This document shows positions 1 to 9,009 of a stretch of 64,000 nucleotides of DNA, in pieces (position 1 is the stretch's first letter; each line of letters opens with the position of its first letter). Position numbers and translations under genes: made by a program. The DNA comes from Stakelama sediminis (GTDB lineage: Bacteria; Pseudomonadota; Alphaproteobacteria; Sphingomonadales; Sphingomonadaceae): contig NZ_JACIJI010000007.1 in the NCBI RefSeq assembly GCF_014199335.1, forward strand, positions 43,835-107,834, written 5' to 3'. The notes below the pieces were generated by a model that made no database searches, had not been told where the DNA came from, and was given only the letters and a program-made list of their open reading frames with translations.

Positions 1-310
1 CCCCATCGGCAAGACGCGTTCGTACCAGTGCCGCCAGTTCGGCCGCGGTTTTTCCTCCCGCCGGCACATCACCGATCAACGGCAATGCAAGCGATCCGTT
101 GCCCGCCACTTCATATTCGCCGCTCATCTTGTCTTCGCCATAGACAGTGACCCTGACCGCATCGCCCGGTCCAAGCCGATATTTCCCGTCCACGCCATTA
201 TTGGCGCTTGCCAGACTGATCGGCTGATAGCTGGAACTGCACGCTGTCAGTCCGATTGTCATGAAAATGGCGAACAGGACTCCAGTCCAAAGGGATGGAT
301 GTTTCCACAT
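1..310 (-). CDS. Polysaccharide export lipoprotein, Wza/GumB-like (3' part missing)
   Basis: Outer-membrane polysaccharide export protein, the secretin-like exit channel of Wzx/Wzy-type exopolysaccharide systems. Only the N-terminal ~103 residues are in the window; the rest runs off the left edge. The start at 310 follows a good ribosome site (GGAGG, reverse strand). Residues 1-24 form a signal peptide ending in the lipobox LTAC, so the mature protein is a lipoprotein. After it comes the Poly_export segment: YRLGPGDAVRVTVYGED is the family hallmark, followed by the turn SLALPLIGDV. It is divergent from the sugar transferase at 599 and shares that intergenic region, which fits one EPS locus. 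Family call is firm; the exact polysaccharide is unknown. Confidence 0.85.
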   Translation of the reverse strand, partial: MWKHPSLWTGVLFAIFMTIGLTACSSSYQPISLASANNGVDGKYRLGPGDAVRVTVYGEDKMSGEYEVAGNGSLALPLIGDVPAGGKTAAELAALVRTRLADG

Positions 311-598
311 AGCTGCCTCCATTCATCGCCGCATAAAGAACCGGCAGGCCATCTGCCCCGCCCCCCCGGCTATGGTTTCCAGCGTACAGACTATGTCCGG
401 CTACCGATAAAGACGAAGGCGATTAAAGCTAGGCGGAGACCTCTGTCGGATGAGCCTACTCCCTATGGATACGGGAGTAGGTAAGCCCATTGCCTCAATT
501 GCGAACCGATCCAAACCGCATCAGCATTTCCGCATTGCAATACGATTCGTTGCAACCACCGAACCGAATATCGGGACAACCGAACAACCGGAGGCTCT
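311..598. promoter_or_regulatory. Divergent EPS promoter region with two inverted repeats
   Basis: This 288-base stretch separates the divergent export lipoprotein and sugar transferase genes and has no convincing gene. It holds a perfect inverted repeat CCTACTCCC (455-463) / GGGAGTAGG (473-481) with a 9-base spacer, and a second dyad TTGCAA (535-540) / TTGCAA (550-555). The ribosome site of the sugar transferase (GGAGG) ends it. The dyads are candidate operators or 5'-leader hairpins; no regulator can be assigned from sequence alone. Confidence 0.5.
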
Positions 599-1399
599 AT
601 GCTTCAAGGAGCAACGATCAATACTCGAATCAAGGCATCGGCGTCGTCCGGTTCCGTGAGGACGCAGCGTGTCGGCCAGACCATGCCCAGACGGCTAAGC
701 CGGTCCATGTCGGTACAGTCCGTTGGCCTGTACACCGGTCCTACGCCGCCACGGCTGCCCGTAGAACCAAGCGCGCAGTCGAATTTCGGCAAGGGAGGCG
801 TATTCCGGTTGATCGATATCGCGGTCGCCCTGGTTGCTCTCATCTTCTTCCTGCCCGTCATGGTGCTGATCGCGTTGGCGATTTATGCTCAGGATCGCGG
901 ACCGGTAGTGTTCGCGCACCAGCGGCTGGGTCAAAACGGCCGGCGTTTTCCGTGTCTCAAATTTCGGTCGATGGTGAACGATGCCGATCGTGTCCTGCGC
1001 GATGTGCTGAGCAGCAATCCGGCAATGCGGGCGGAATGGGACCGGGATCACAAGTTGCGCGACGATCCGCGGATCACGCCGCTCGGCAATTTCCTTCGTC
1101 GTACCAGTCTGGATGAATTGCCGCAGCTCATCAATATATTGCGCGGGGATATGAGCCTGGTCGGCCCGCGCCCGATCGTCGAAGGCGAAATCCCGCGCTA
1201 CGGCCGGTATATCCGCAATTATTACTCGGTCCGGCCCGGCCTTACCGGCATCTGGCAAGTCTCCGGACGCAGCAACGTAACCTATCGGCGACGCGTTGCC
1301 ATGGACGTCGTATATGCGCGTTGCGCCTCCTTGGGGCTGAATATCCGTATCCTGCTGGCGACGGTGCCTGCTGTATTGACCAGTCGGGGGTCGTGCTGA
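599..1399 (+). CDS. Undecaprenyl-phosphate sugar phosphotransferase (exopolysaccharide initiation)
   Basis: Transfers the first sugar-1-phosphate onto undecaprenyl phosphate to begin the EPS repeat unit (GumD/ExoY/PssY type, bacterial sugar transferase family PF02397). At 266 residues it is the short form, without the multi-spanning N-terminal domain of WbaP/GumD; one membrane helix lies near residues 70-90 ([20 protein letters not shown]). Family motifs are all present: [30 protein letters not shown] and the C-terminal [14 protein letters not shown]. The start at 599 follows GGAGG with 6 bases spacing. A hairpin lies 45 bases after the stop. It opens the plus-strand EPS block. Confidence 0.93.
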   Translation: MLQGATINTRIKASASSGSVRTQRVGQTMPRRLSRSMSVQSVGLYTGPTPPRLPVEPSAQSNFGKGGVFRLIDIAVALVALIFFLPVMVLIALAIYAQDRGPVVFAHQRLGQNGRRFPCLKFRSMVNDADRVLRDVLSSNPAMRAEWDRDHKLRDDPRITPLGNFLRRTSLDELPQLINILRGDMSLVGPRPIVEGEIPRYGRYIRNYYSVRPGLTGIWQVSGRSNVTYRRRVAMDVVYARCASLGLNIRILLATVPAVLTSRGSC

Positions 1400-1444
1400 C
1401 CGGTCACGAAGATTCCATATGCGGGGTTACTCCCTTACCCCCAG

Positions 1445-1479
1445 CCGGCCATTCGGGGTGCCCTCCCCCGGATGGCCGG
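1445..1479. terminator. Hairpin between convergent genes (possible bidirectional terminator)
   Basis: Fourteen-base arms CCGGCCATTCGGGG (1445-1458) and CCCCGGATGGCCGG (1466-1479) pair with one G-T wobble around a 7-base loop. It sits between the sugar transferase stop and the end of the convergent small gene at 1506. There is no long T-run, so intrinsic termination is plausible but not certain. Confidence 0.5.
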
Positions 1480-1505
1480 TATCTTTCCCGGATCAACCGC
1501 AGCGG

Positions 1506-1676
1506 TCAGCGCACCAGCAACCAGACGACGGCACCCCAGAAAGTTACGGCAAACGGTGTCGCGATCAGCGCCCCGCGCGCGAAGCTTTTCGGCGGATTAG
1601 CGTGCTTCGCCGTAGGTCTGGCTTCGTGCCCGGAACCGCTCAAAATCGGTTTTGGCATATAATTGCTGGTGCTCAT
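1506..1676 (-). CDS. Small single-pass membrane protein
   Basis: A 56-residue protein with one predicted membrane helix at its C-terminus (ARGALIATPFAVTFWGAVVWLLV), a hydrophilic Pro/Ser-rich N-terminus and no recognised family. The start at 1676 is preceded by GAGAG a few bases upstream; an in-frame start at 1727 would add 17 residues but has no better ribosome site. It lies convergent to the sugar transferase and divergent from the barrel gene at 1860, inside the EPS locus, so a role in EPS assembly is possible but is only inferred from position. Confidence 0.45.
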   Translation of the reverse strand: MSTSNYMPKPILSGSGHEARPTAKHANPPKSFARGALIATPFAVTFWGAVVWLLVR

Positions 1677-1859
1677 CTCTCTCGATGTACCCCTTATGGC
1701 CGCGTGCGATGCTTTCGCAAAGACCATAAGCTTTGTTGCGTCGCCAAATGATTAACGCAGCCATGAGGACTTCAGCGAAGTCGTACTCGAAAACCGCCGT
1801 ACACCGGACAGGTTTCGAAAAGCGAACGAGGTTCCGGCCGTGCACGAAACGGGGTGGTG

Positions 1860-3125
1860 ATGGCAACAGCGAAGACACAGGGAAAGGCCCGGAGGCTTTT
1901 GGTTAAATCGACCTGCACGGCAGCGGCGCTGACCGGCATGACCGACGCAGCACCCGCGCAGATACTGGAACCGTCTCCGGCACAGCGCGAAGTGCTGCGC
2001 GACGTTCAGGAACGCGATATCCGGTTCGGCTCCTTCGTCCTCAAACCGTCAATCACCGCCGGTTCGAGGTTCGACAGCAACGTTTATAACCGTTCTTCTC
2101 CGCGCCGGTCCGATGTGTCGGTGGAAATTCGTCCGCGCGTTGCGCTGGAAACTGATCTGGGGCGGCATTCGGCGCAGATCGTCGCGGATGCGACCATCGA
2201 ACGGTTTGCGACACTGACGACGGAAAACACCGAACAGTTTGCCGTGCGCGGCGATACCCGACTGGATTTCGCCGACCAGTTCACCGCACGCACCAGCATC
2301 GGCTATGCCCGGCGGGTGGAGGCGCGCGGTACGTTCGGCGACGACCTGCTGACCAGCGAACCGGTCGCCTATAACGAACTGGCGGCGTCCGCATCGGCAA
2401 GCAAGAAATTCAACCGGCTGGCCGCGACCGTCGGCGGGTCGGTGGTCCGCGGGCGCTACCTCGATGCAGTGATCAACGGCGTACGCGTCGATCAGAGCTA
2501 TCGCGATTTCAAGAAGCTGTCGCTTCAGGCGCGTGCCGACATCGCCCTGTCCGCCCGTTCCGCCCTGTTCGTACGCGGCACCTATGGCGACCTGTCCTAT
2601 CGCTATCGCACCAGCACATCGCGCGATTCGAACAGCTATTCGGTCATTGCGGGGGCGTCCTTCTGGGCGACCGAACTGTTCGAGCTGGAAGCAGCGCTGG
2701 GCTATATTCGCCAGGATTTCGACAACCCGGCGCTGAAGGATTTCAGCGGCCTCGATTACTATGTGAAAGGATCCTGGTACCCCCGGCGGCGCATCGCCTT
2801 TACCGCGTCGGCCAGCCGCTCGATCGACCGCAGCCCGCTGCCCGACACGTCAAGCGTGCTGCATTCGGAGATCCGAGTGACAGGCAGCTATGCCGCGACC
2901 AGCAAGCTGCTGGTCGGCGGAGAGGTAGCCTATATCGACAATGATTATGCGGGGATCGATCGCAACGAGCATCGGATCAGCATCGCGGCCTCCGCACGCT
3001 ATCTGCTGACCGACCGCCTTAGCGCTTTTGCCTCTGCGGGATACCGCCATCAGACATTCAGCGGTTCTTTCGGCCGCAAATATGAAGGTGCGAGCGCCCT
3101 TATCGGGCTTCGTCTGGCGCTATGA
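1860..3125 (+). CDS. Outer-membrane beta-barrel protein of the EPS locus (BBP2_2-like)
   Basis: A 421-residue protein with an N-terminal signal peptide (about residues 1-35, ending APAQ) and a mature part made of alternating amphipathic strands ending in a terminal leucine (LIGLRLAL). This matches the putative beta-barrel porin 2 family found beside Wzc-like genes in sphingomonads. It probably helps secrete or anchor the polysaccharide at the outer membrane. Start: GTG codons at 1854 and 1857 precede ATG 1860, which has GGGG five bases upstream; I chose 1860. The next gene begins 27 bases after the stop, so the two are probably co-transcribed. Confidence 0.7.
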   Translation: MATAKTQGKARRLLVKSTCTAAALTGMTDAAPAQILEPSPAQREVLRDVQERDIRFGSFVLKPSITAGSRFDSNVYNRSSPRRSDVSVEIRPRVALETDLGRHSAQIVADATIERFATLTTENTEQFAVRGDTRLDFADQFTARTSIGYARRVEARGTFGDDLLTSEPVAYNELAASASASKKFNRLAATVGGSVVRGRYLDAVINGVRVDQSYRDFKKLSLQARADIALSARSALFVRGTYGDLSYRYRTSTSRDSNSYSVIAGASFWATELFELEAALGYIRQDFDNPALKDFSGLDYYVKGSWYPRRRIAFTASASRSIDRSPLPDTSSVLHSEIRVTGSYAATSKLLVGGEVAYIDNDYAGIDRNEHRISIAASARYLLTDRLSAFASAGYRHQTFSGSFGRKYEGASALIGLRLAL

Positions 3126-3152
3126 ACCGCCTGATCAGACATGGGAACTGAT

Positions 3153-5300
3153 ATGAACCGTGCTCTTCCCCTAGCGCCTCCCGGCACCAGCATCGTACCG
3201 GCCTATGCGCCTTCTCCACCCGCCATTCCGGACCGGATCGATCTGCGTGGATCGCTGATGTTCTTTCAGCGCAGGCTTTGGCTGATGGCCGCGGTCATCG
3301 TGCTGGCGCTGATCGGCGGCGTGGTGCTGACGCTGATGCAGCCGAAAATGTACCGTGCGACGGCGTTGGTAAGCCTGAACGCTACGGAGGATCGCACCGC
3401 GACCGACAATGGTGACCCGGTGGAAGGTCCGCCGCCGTCCAGCGCCTATGTCGATACGCAGGTACAGATCATCACCTCACGCGCGATTGCCGAGGAGGTT
3501 GCGGTCAAGCTCGGCATGATTCCGGCGCAGGCAGGGTCTTCGCCGGAGCAACGACAGCAGCGACGTTCGACGCTCGACCGGCTCCAGCGCAACCTGAAGG
3601 CCCAGCGCATGGGCGAAACCTTTGCACTGGATATCAGCTATGAGGCACCTTCCGGCGAACAGGCGGCGAAGATCGTCAACGAATTTGCCCGCGCCTTTAC
3701 GCAGTGGCAGTTGCATTCGCGGGTTGGACGCAACAAGGAAACGATTGCGCTGCTGCAAAAAAGGCTGGAGGAACTGCGCGGACAGGCGCACGCCGATACC
3801 GAAGCGCTGCAGAATTATCGCATCCGCAACAACCTGCTCAGCACCAGCGGGTCGAGCCTGACCGAACAGGAAATCTCCAGCTATAATCAGGCGGTGACAC
3901 AGGCGCGTGCACAGGCGGCCGAGGATCAGGCGCGGCTGAACACCGCCCGCGCACAATTGCGGGGTGGTTCGGCAGGCGACGATGTCGGCGAAGCGCTCAA
4001 TTCGGGTGTGATCGGTTCGCTGCGCGCGCGTGAGGCACAGGTCGGCGGCCAGGTCGCCAATCTGGAAGCCAATTACGGCCCGAACTATCCCGCGCTCAAA
4101 CAAGCGAAGAATGAGCTTGCCGAAATCAACCGTCAGATCGAGGCGGAGATCAACCGCGTTATTTCCAATCTTCAGGCAAAGGTGCGGGTTTCGGGCCAGC
4201 GGCTTGCCTCGCTGAACGGCAGCCTGTCGCAGGCAAGGGGGAAGCTTGCCAGCAACAACGCAGCGATGGTCGGTCTGGATGAGCTGATCCGTAAAGCCGA
4301 CGCATCGCAAGGTCTGTATGAAAGCTATCTCAACCGCTACAAGACGCTGGTAGCACAGGAAGGGTCGCAACGGCCCAATGCCCGCGTGCTGAGCTTTGCG
4401 GAGCCGCCGGTGCTGCCGTTCAAGCCGAACCTGATCCTCAATCTGGTACTGGCCTTCGCCATCGGCGTTGCGGCGGCGCTGGGTCTCGCATTCCTTGCCG
4501 AAACGCTGTTTTCGGGGATCACTACCGCAGCGGAGGTCGAGGAACGACTGGGCGTCCGCTATATCGGTTCGATTCCCCTGCTGAAATCGGTTGATCGCAA
4601 GGCGCGAAATCCGTTGAGCGCGCTGAGCGAAAATCCCAAATCCGCCTTTGCCGAAGCCTTCCGGGCGATTCGGACCTCCGTCGAGCAGGCCGTGCCCGGC
4701 AAGGTGGAGATCATCGCTATTACCTCCGCCCTGCCCAAGGAGGGCAAGACCACCATGTCGGCCTGTCTCGCCCGGTCGATGGCGATGCAGGGCAAGCATG
4801 TGCTGATGATCGATTGCGATCTGCGTCGCCGCGGGCTGGCGCGCTATATGGCCGCCAATCCGGATCATCCCGGCCTGCTGGAAGTGCTTCAGGGCGACAC
4901 GAGCTGGGATGATGCCCTCATCCAGGTCGATAACAATTTCCATTTCATCACCACGCGCAATGCCGATGAAAGCGAAGCCGAGCTGCTGACCGGTGAACAG
5001 TTCGATCTGCTGCTTCAGCAACTGCGCAATCATTACGATTATATCGTCCTCGACCTGCCACCGATGCTGCCGGTCGCGGCAACGCGCATTATCGCCGGGA
5101 AAGCCGATGCAACGGTCATGGCCGTGCGCTGGCGAAAGACCCCTGACCATGCGGTCAAGGCGGCGCTGCATCAGTTGCCGCACGATCGGCATAGTCTGGC
5201 AGGTGTCGTGCTGACCCAGGTCGATATGCGCAAGCAAAGCCGCTTCGGCTATGGCGATGCGGGTTATTACTACCAAAGCTACAAGCAATATTATCTGTGA
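3153..5300 (+). CDS. Polysaccharide co-polymerase / BY-kinase (Wzc/GumC/ExoP-like)
   Basis: Controls EPS chain length and drives export as a membrane-anchored bacterial tyrosine autokinase. The 715 residues read: Wzz domain with a first helix near 42-62, long coiled-coil periplasmic region, second helix near 427-450 preceded by the proline motif PVLPFKPN, then a cytoplasmic ATPase. Walker A is LPKEGKTT (about 527-534), Walker A' LMIDCDLRRRG, Walker B YIVLDLPP. The C-terminus carries a seven-tyrosine cluster (YGDAGYYYQSYKQYYL), the usual autophosphorylation tail, so kinase and co-polymerase are fused as in Proteobacteria. ATG 3153 is preceded by GGGA; an ATG at 3141 would add four residues but has no ribosome site. 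The stop overlaps the next start. Confidence 0.92.
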   Translation: MNRALPLAPPGTSIVPAYAPSPPAIPDRIDLRGSLMFFQRRLWLMAAVIVLALIGGVVLTLMQPKMYRATALVSLNATEDRTATDNGDPVEGPPPSSAYVDTQVQIITSRAIAEEVAVKLGMIPAQAGSSPEQRQQRRSTLDRLQRNLKAQRMGETFALDISYEAPSGEQAAKIVNEFARAFTQWQLHSRVGRNKETIALLQKRLEELRGQAHADTEALQNYRIRNNLLSTSGSSLTEQEISSYNQAVTQARAQAAEDQARLNTARAQLRGGSAGDDVGEALNSGVIGSLRAREAQVGGQVANLEANYGPNYPALKQAKNELAEINRQIEAEINRVISNLQAKVRVSGQRLASLNGSLSQARGKLASNNAAMVGLDELIRKADASQGLYESYLNRYKTLVAQEGSQRPNARVLSFAEPPVLPFKPNLILNLVLAFAIGVAAALGLAFLAETLFSGITTAAEVEERLGVRYIGSIPLLKSVDRKARNPLSALSENPKSAFAEAFRAIRTSVEQAVPGKVEIIAITSALPKEGKTTMSACLARSMAMQGKHVLMIDCDLRRRGLARYMAANPDHPGLLEVLQGDTSWDDALIQVDNNFHFITTRNADESEAELLTGEQFDLLLQQLRNHYDYIVLDLPPMLPVAATRIIAGKADATVMAVRWRKTPDHAVKAALHQLPHDRHSLAGVVLTQVDMRKQSRFGYGDAGYYYQSYKQYYL

Positions 5301-6445
5301 TGCGGGCGGTTCTGGAACCAGCGGCATCCATCCCGACCCCGACGGTCACGCCGATTCGCGGGGACGGGCGACGCGTTGCCATCGTGCATTACTGGCTGCT
5401 GGCAATGCGTGGCGGCGAGCGCGTGGTCGAACGTCTGCTCCGCCTGTTTCCGCAGGCGGATCTGTTCACCCATGTCTATGTCCCCGACGCCATGTCGAGC
5501 ACGATCCGGGCGCACAAGGTCACCACCAGCTTCATCGACCGGCTGCCCTGGTCGCGGCGTTTCTACCAATATTATCTACCGTTGATGCCGATGGCGCTGG
5601 AGGAGCTGGACCTGTCCTCCTACGACTTGGTGATCAGCAGCGAATCCGGGCCCGCCAAGGGGGTGATCCCTCGTCCGGACGCGATGCACGTCTGTTACTG
5701 CCACTCGCCGATGCGCTATCTGTGGGATCATTATCACCAGTATCGCGCGCAGGCCAATCCGATCGCCCGTGCAGCCATGCCCTGGCTCTATCATCGCCTG
5801 CGCCAATGGGACCAGAGTTCCAGTGCGCGGGTCGACCGGTTCGCCGCCAACAGCCATTTCATCCGCGACCGGATCGGCAAGGCATGGCGCCGCGATGCGA
5901 CCGTCATTCATCCGCCGGTCGAAACCGGCCTGTTCCAGCCGACAGACCATATTGAGGACTTTTACCTCTGGGTCGGTCAGATGGTGCCCTATAAACGCCC
6001 CGACCTGGCCGTCGATGCGTTCACCCAACTGGGCCTGCCGCTGATGATGGTCGGGCAAGGTAGCATGCTGGCGCAGCTCAAGGCAAAGGCCGGGCCGAAT
6101 ATCCGTTTCGTCGAACGCATGTCCTTCGATGCACTGCGCAGCCATTATGCACGGTGCAGAGCGTTGCTGTTCACTGCCGAGGAGGATTTCGGCATTGTAC
6201 CGGTCGAGGCCAATGCGTCGGGGCGACCCGTGCTTGCCTTTGGGCGCGGCGGCGTGCGGGACAGCATCCTGCCCGGCGAAACGGGTCTGTTCTTCGATCG
6301 ACAGGAGGTGGAATCGCTCATCGCCGGGGTGGAGGCACTGGAGCGCTGGCTTCTCGAATTCGATCCTTCCACCGCGATCGCACAGGCGCAGCGCTTTGCC
6401 CCCGAACATTTCGACCGCAATATGCTGGAGCTGGTGACACCGTGA
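5300..6445 (+). CDS. Glycosyltransferase family 4 (GT-B fold)
   Basis: Retaining GT4 glycosyltransferase of 381 residues that should add a sugar to the lipid-linked EPS repeat unit at the cytoplasmic membrane face. The N-terminal domain has the donor-loop region HYWLLAMRGGERVVERL; the C-terminal Rossmann half shows the family motif EEDFGIVPVEANASGRPVLAFG, with the E-x7-E donor-binding pair (EDFGIVPVE). The central CYCHSPMRYLWD is typical of this GumH/WbaZ-like group. The start ATG overlaps the previous stop (TGATG), showing translational coupling; a GTG one codon upstream is the alternative. The sugar and linkage cannot be read from sequence. Confidence 0.88.
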   Translation: MRAVLEPAASIPTPTVTPIRGDGRRVAIVHYWLLAMRGGERVVERLLRLFPQADLFTHVYVPDAMSSTIRAHKVTTSFIDRLPWSRRFYQYYLPLMPMALEELDLSSYDLVISSESGPAKGVIPRPDAMHVCYCHSPMRYLWDHYHQYRAQANPIARAAMPWLYHRLRQWDQSSSARVDRFAANSHFIRDRIGKAWRRDATVIHPPVETGLFQPTDHIEDFYLWVGQMVPYKRPDLAVDAFTQLGLPLMMVGQGSMLAQLKAKAGPNIRFVERMSFDALRSHYARCRALLFTAEEDFGIVPVEANASGRPVLAFGRGGVRDSILPGETGLFFDRQEVESLIAGVEALERWLLEFDPSTAIAQAQRFAPEHFDRNMLELVTP

Positions 6446-7875
6446 CCCCGACGCTGATCGGCCTGATTCTGATGGTTATCGGGCTGTTCCTGCTGGTCCG
6501 GGGGTCGCTCGCGGCGATGCTGAGCTATACGATGCTGTGCGGATTGCTGAGCGGATCGTCCGCGATCAACCTGCCGGCACTGGGAGGGTCATCGATCCCG
6601 CCCAGCCAGTTTGCGCTGCTGTTCCTCTTTTTACGCGTCATCCTGCCCGGCCAGCGCTACCTTCCATTGCTGCTGGACGGCATCAAGCAGAACGCCCTGC
6701 TGATCATATTCGTACTATACGGCATCGCGGCCTCGATTGCCGCGCCGCGCATCTTCGCCAATACGATCAATGTCGCGCCGATGCGGTTCGTCGATCCGAA
6801 ATCCTTGTTCGACACGGTGCCGCTGGTGCCTACGTCGCAGAACATCACGACATCGGTCTATATGGTCGGCACCATGGTCATTGCGGTGCTCGGCTCGGTC
6901 GCCTGTCGCGCGCCGGGGGGCGCGGTCGCGCTGGTGCGCACCAGCGTTGCCATTGCCTGGATTCATACCATTACCGGCGTGCTCGGCATCTTCACGCGCG
7001 GCACCCCCGCAGACGTGGTGTTCGAATTTCTGCGCAATGCATCCTATGCTCAGCTCGATCAGAGCTATCAGGGTTTTATCCGCATCAACGGGGTGTTCGC
7101 CGAAGCTTCTACCTATGCAAGTTTCGCACTCGCCTGGTTCTATCTGAATTTTGAATTGTGGTGGCGTGGCGTGATGCCGCGCAGCACCGGCCCTGCGTCC
7201 TTCATCCTTGCCGCGGTGCTGTTGTTCAGCACCTCCTCCACTGCCTATGTCGGACTTGCCAGCTATGCCGCGTTCGTCGGGATCAGGGTGTTGCTGATGC
7301 CCGTCTATGCACCGCTCGACCGGCTGGCCATCCTGTTCCTGTCCGGTATCGGCATGGCCGCGCTTGCCAGCATCGCCATGCTTGCCATGCCCGGCATGTT
7401 CGAAGCGATGGTCGAGATGATCCGGCACATGACCATCGACAAGAGCGACAGCCTGTCGGGCGCACAGCGGCTGTTCTGGGCGATGCAGGGCTGGGACGGC
7501 TTCATTCATTCGCACGGGCTGGGTCTGGGACCGGGTAGTTTCCGCTCGTCGAGCCTGTTCATGGCAATTCTGGGCTCGACCGGAGTGATCGGCATGACCA
7601 CCTTCCTGCTCTATCTCTGGCGGGTACTGGCGCCGCTGCGCGCATCGACCTGGACACGGATGCAGGATCCGGTGGTTTCGATCGGCGCGGCCTCGGCCTG
7701 TGCGGCGATCGGCGTACTGGTTCCTGCCGCGATCAGCTCGCCTTCGCCCAATCCCGGCACGAATTTCGCCCTGTTCGCCGCAGCAGCACTGGCATTACGG
7801 CCCCGACACCCCTTCTTAAAGCCTGCACGACCGCTGATTCCCTATGGCGACCATCAGGCGGAGGTGCATGCGTAA
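6442..7875 (+). CDS. EPS repeat-unit polymerase, Wzy/GumE-like membrane protein
   Basis: A 477-residue integral membrane protein with about 10-12 hydrophobic helices, starting at GTG 6442, which overlaps the previous stop by four bases. A large periplasmic loop near residues 105-145 and 215-235, and the C-terminal stretch HSHGLGLGPGSFRSSS followed by two helices, resemble O-antigen ligase/polymerase proteins. Its place between a GT4 and the rest of the EPS genes supports polymerisation of lipid-linked repeat units in the periplasm. Sequence conservation in Wzy proteins is weak, so the call rests on topology and context. An upstream in-frame extension to 6154 lies inside the GT4 gene and is not coding. 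Confidence 0.7.
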   Translation: MTPTLIGLILMVIGLFLLVRGSLAAMLSYTMLCGLLSGSSAINLPALGGSSIPPSQFALLFLFLRVILPGQRYLPLLLDGIKQNALLIIFVLYGIAASIAAPRIFANTINVAPMRFVDPKSLFDTVPLVPTSQNITTSVYMVGTMVIAVLGSVACRAPGGAVALVRTSVAIAWIHTITGVLGIFTRGTPADVVFEFLRNASYAQLDQSYQGFIRINGVFAEASTYASFALAWFYLNFELWWRGVMPRSTGPASFILAAVLLFSTSSTAYVGLASYAAFVGIRVLLMPVYAPLDRLAILFLSGIGMAALASIAMLAMPGMFEAMVEMIRHMTIDKSDSLSGAQRLFWAMQGWDGFIHSHGLGLGPGSFRSSSLFMAILGSTGVIGMTTFLLYLWRVLAPLRASTWTRMQDPVVSIGAASACAAIGVLVPAAISSPSPNPGTNFALFAAAALALRPRHPFLKPARPLIPYGDHQAEVHA

Positions 7876-7896
7876 AGCCGTATCGGGGAGACCCCT

Positions 7897-8874
7897 ATGC
7901 ACTTCCGCTCGGTCGAAGAGCTCAACCGTACCATTATCCGCAATCTGCACCGCCTGCCCGGCGATATCGACCTGATCGTCGGCATCCCGCGCAGCGGAAT
8001 GCTTGCCGCGTCGCTGATTGCCCTGCACAAGAATCTGCCGCTGGCCGACCTTGAAGGCTTTACCGCCGGACGTACCTTCGCCTCCGGCAAGACGCGGGGA
8101 CAACATGCACGCCGCGACAGAACAGAATATCGCCATGCCCTGATCGTCGATGACAGTATCCGCACGGGCACCGCGATGCGCGAAGCCATCACACTGGTCG
8201 AGCGCTCCGACATTCCGGCGCAATCCAGCTTCTGCGCCGCCTATGGTACGCAGGACAGCAAGGACGATCTGGCCGATCTGATCCTGGAGGCTGTTCCCGA
8301 ACCCCGCCTGTTCGAATGGAATATCCTCCACCACCCCATCCTTGAAAGCGCCTGCGTGGATATTGACGGGGTATTATGCCTCGATCCCGACGACGCGGAG
8401 AATGACGACGGTCCGGCCTATCGCACCTTCCTTGCCAATGCACGCCCGCTGCACCGGCCGAGCCATCGCATCGGTACGCTGGTCACCAGCCGGCTGGAAC
8501 GCTATCGTGCCGAAACCGAGGCCTGGCTCTATGCCAACGACATCCGCTATGACAGCCTGCGCATGCTCGACCTGCCCGATGCAGCAACCCGGCGCAGACT
8601 GGGCGCACATGGCAGTTTCAAGGCGTCGGTCTATCGCGAACTGGACTCGCCGATCTTCATCGAAAGCGAACTGGCACAGGCGCGCACCATAGCGGTGGCC
8701 AGCGGCAAGCCCGTGCTCAGTCTGGAAGGGCCCGAACTGTGCCAGCCAAGCCTTGCCTCCATGGCACTGAAACAGGGTATTGGATCAGGCAGGAACGCAA
8801 AGCGCCTGTTGCGCCGTATCGTTGGCCCGCAAGGCTATCACAAGCTGCGAACGGTGCTGCGGACCGGCGCCTAG
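7897..8874 (+). CDS. Two-domain phosphoribosyltransferase-HAD protein in the EPS locus
   Basis: A 325-residue fusion. Residues 1-145 are a type I phosphoribosyltransferase: GIPRSGMLAA forms the PPi-loop region and ALIVDDSIRTGTAM (81-94) is the 13-residue PRPP-binding motif with its acidic pair. Residues 150-270 look like a HAD-like hydrolase: motif I VDIDGVLCLD (D155, D157), motif II LVTSR (near 195-199), motif III lysine in GSFKASVY (K242), and an unusual motif IV FIESE (E256, E258) in place of the Asp pair. The C-terminus is basic. ATG 7897 follows GGGGAG. No nucleotide-salvage genes are near; the neighbours are all EPS genes, so a role in making or modifying a sugar donor is possible. The reaction is unknown. 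Confidence 0.75.
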   Translation: MHFRSVEELNRTIIRNLHRLPGDIDLIVGIPRSGMLAASLIALHKNLPLADLEGFTAGRTFASGKTRGQHARRDRTEYRHALIVDDSIRTGTAMREAITLVERSDIPAQSSFCAAYGTQDSKDDLADLILEAVPEPRLFEWNILHHPILESACVDIDGVLCLDPDDAENDDGPAYRTFLANARPLHRPSHRIGTLVTSRLERYRAETEAWLYANDIRYDSLRMLDLPDAATRRRLGAHGSFKASVYRELDSPIFIESELAQARTIAVASGKPVLSLEGPELCQPSLASMALKQGIGSGRNAKRLLRRIVGPQGYHKLRTVLRTGA

Positions 8875-8913
8875 GACGGATAGACATTCAGCCCTAGAGC
8901 CCATTGCAAACCC

Positions 8914-8996
8914 TCGTCACTGCGAGGAGCACGAGCGACGCGGCAGTCCAAAATCCGGATTGCTCCGCCCAGCGTTAGTCCGGGTCAGCACGACGC
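8914..8996. repeat. Palindromic intergenic repeat (REP/BIME-like) between convergent genes
   Basis: The left half, CGTCACTGCGAGGAGC then GCGACGCGGCAGTCC, matches from memory the widespread palindromic unit that begins GTCATTGCGAGGAGC in many alphaproteobacterial genomes. The right half, from CCGGATTGCTCCGC on, is a degenerate inverted copy. It lies in the 135-base gap between the convergent genes ending at 8874 and 9010, the normal place for such elements. An AGCGT...ACGCT stem followed by TTTTATT (8982-9004) at its right end could terminate plus-strand transcription. Confidence 0.5.
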
Positions 8997-9009
8997 TTTT
9001 TATTGTGCT

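Noticed and set aside
1400..1505. Possible small RNA in the gap after the sugar transferase
   Set aside because: Only a hairpin is visible; no promoter or conserved RNA structure can be claimed.
3477..5327. Very long minus-strand open frame opposite the Wzc-like gene
   Set aside because: It is antisense to a strongly recognised kinase; high GC gives long empty frames, and its translation has no family motif.
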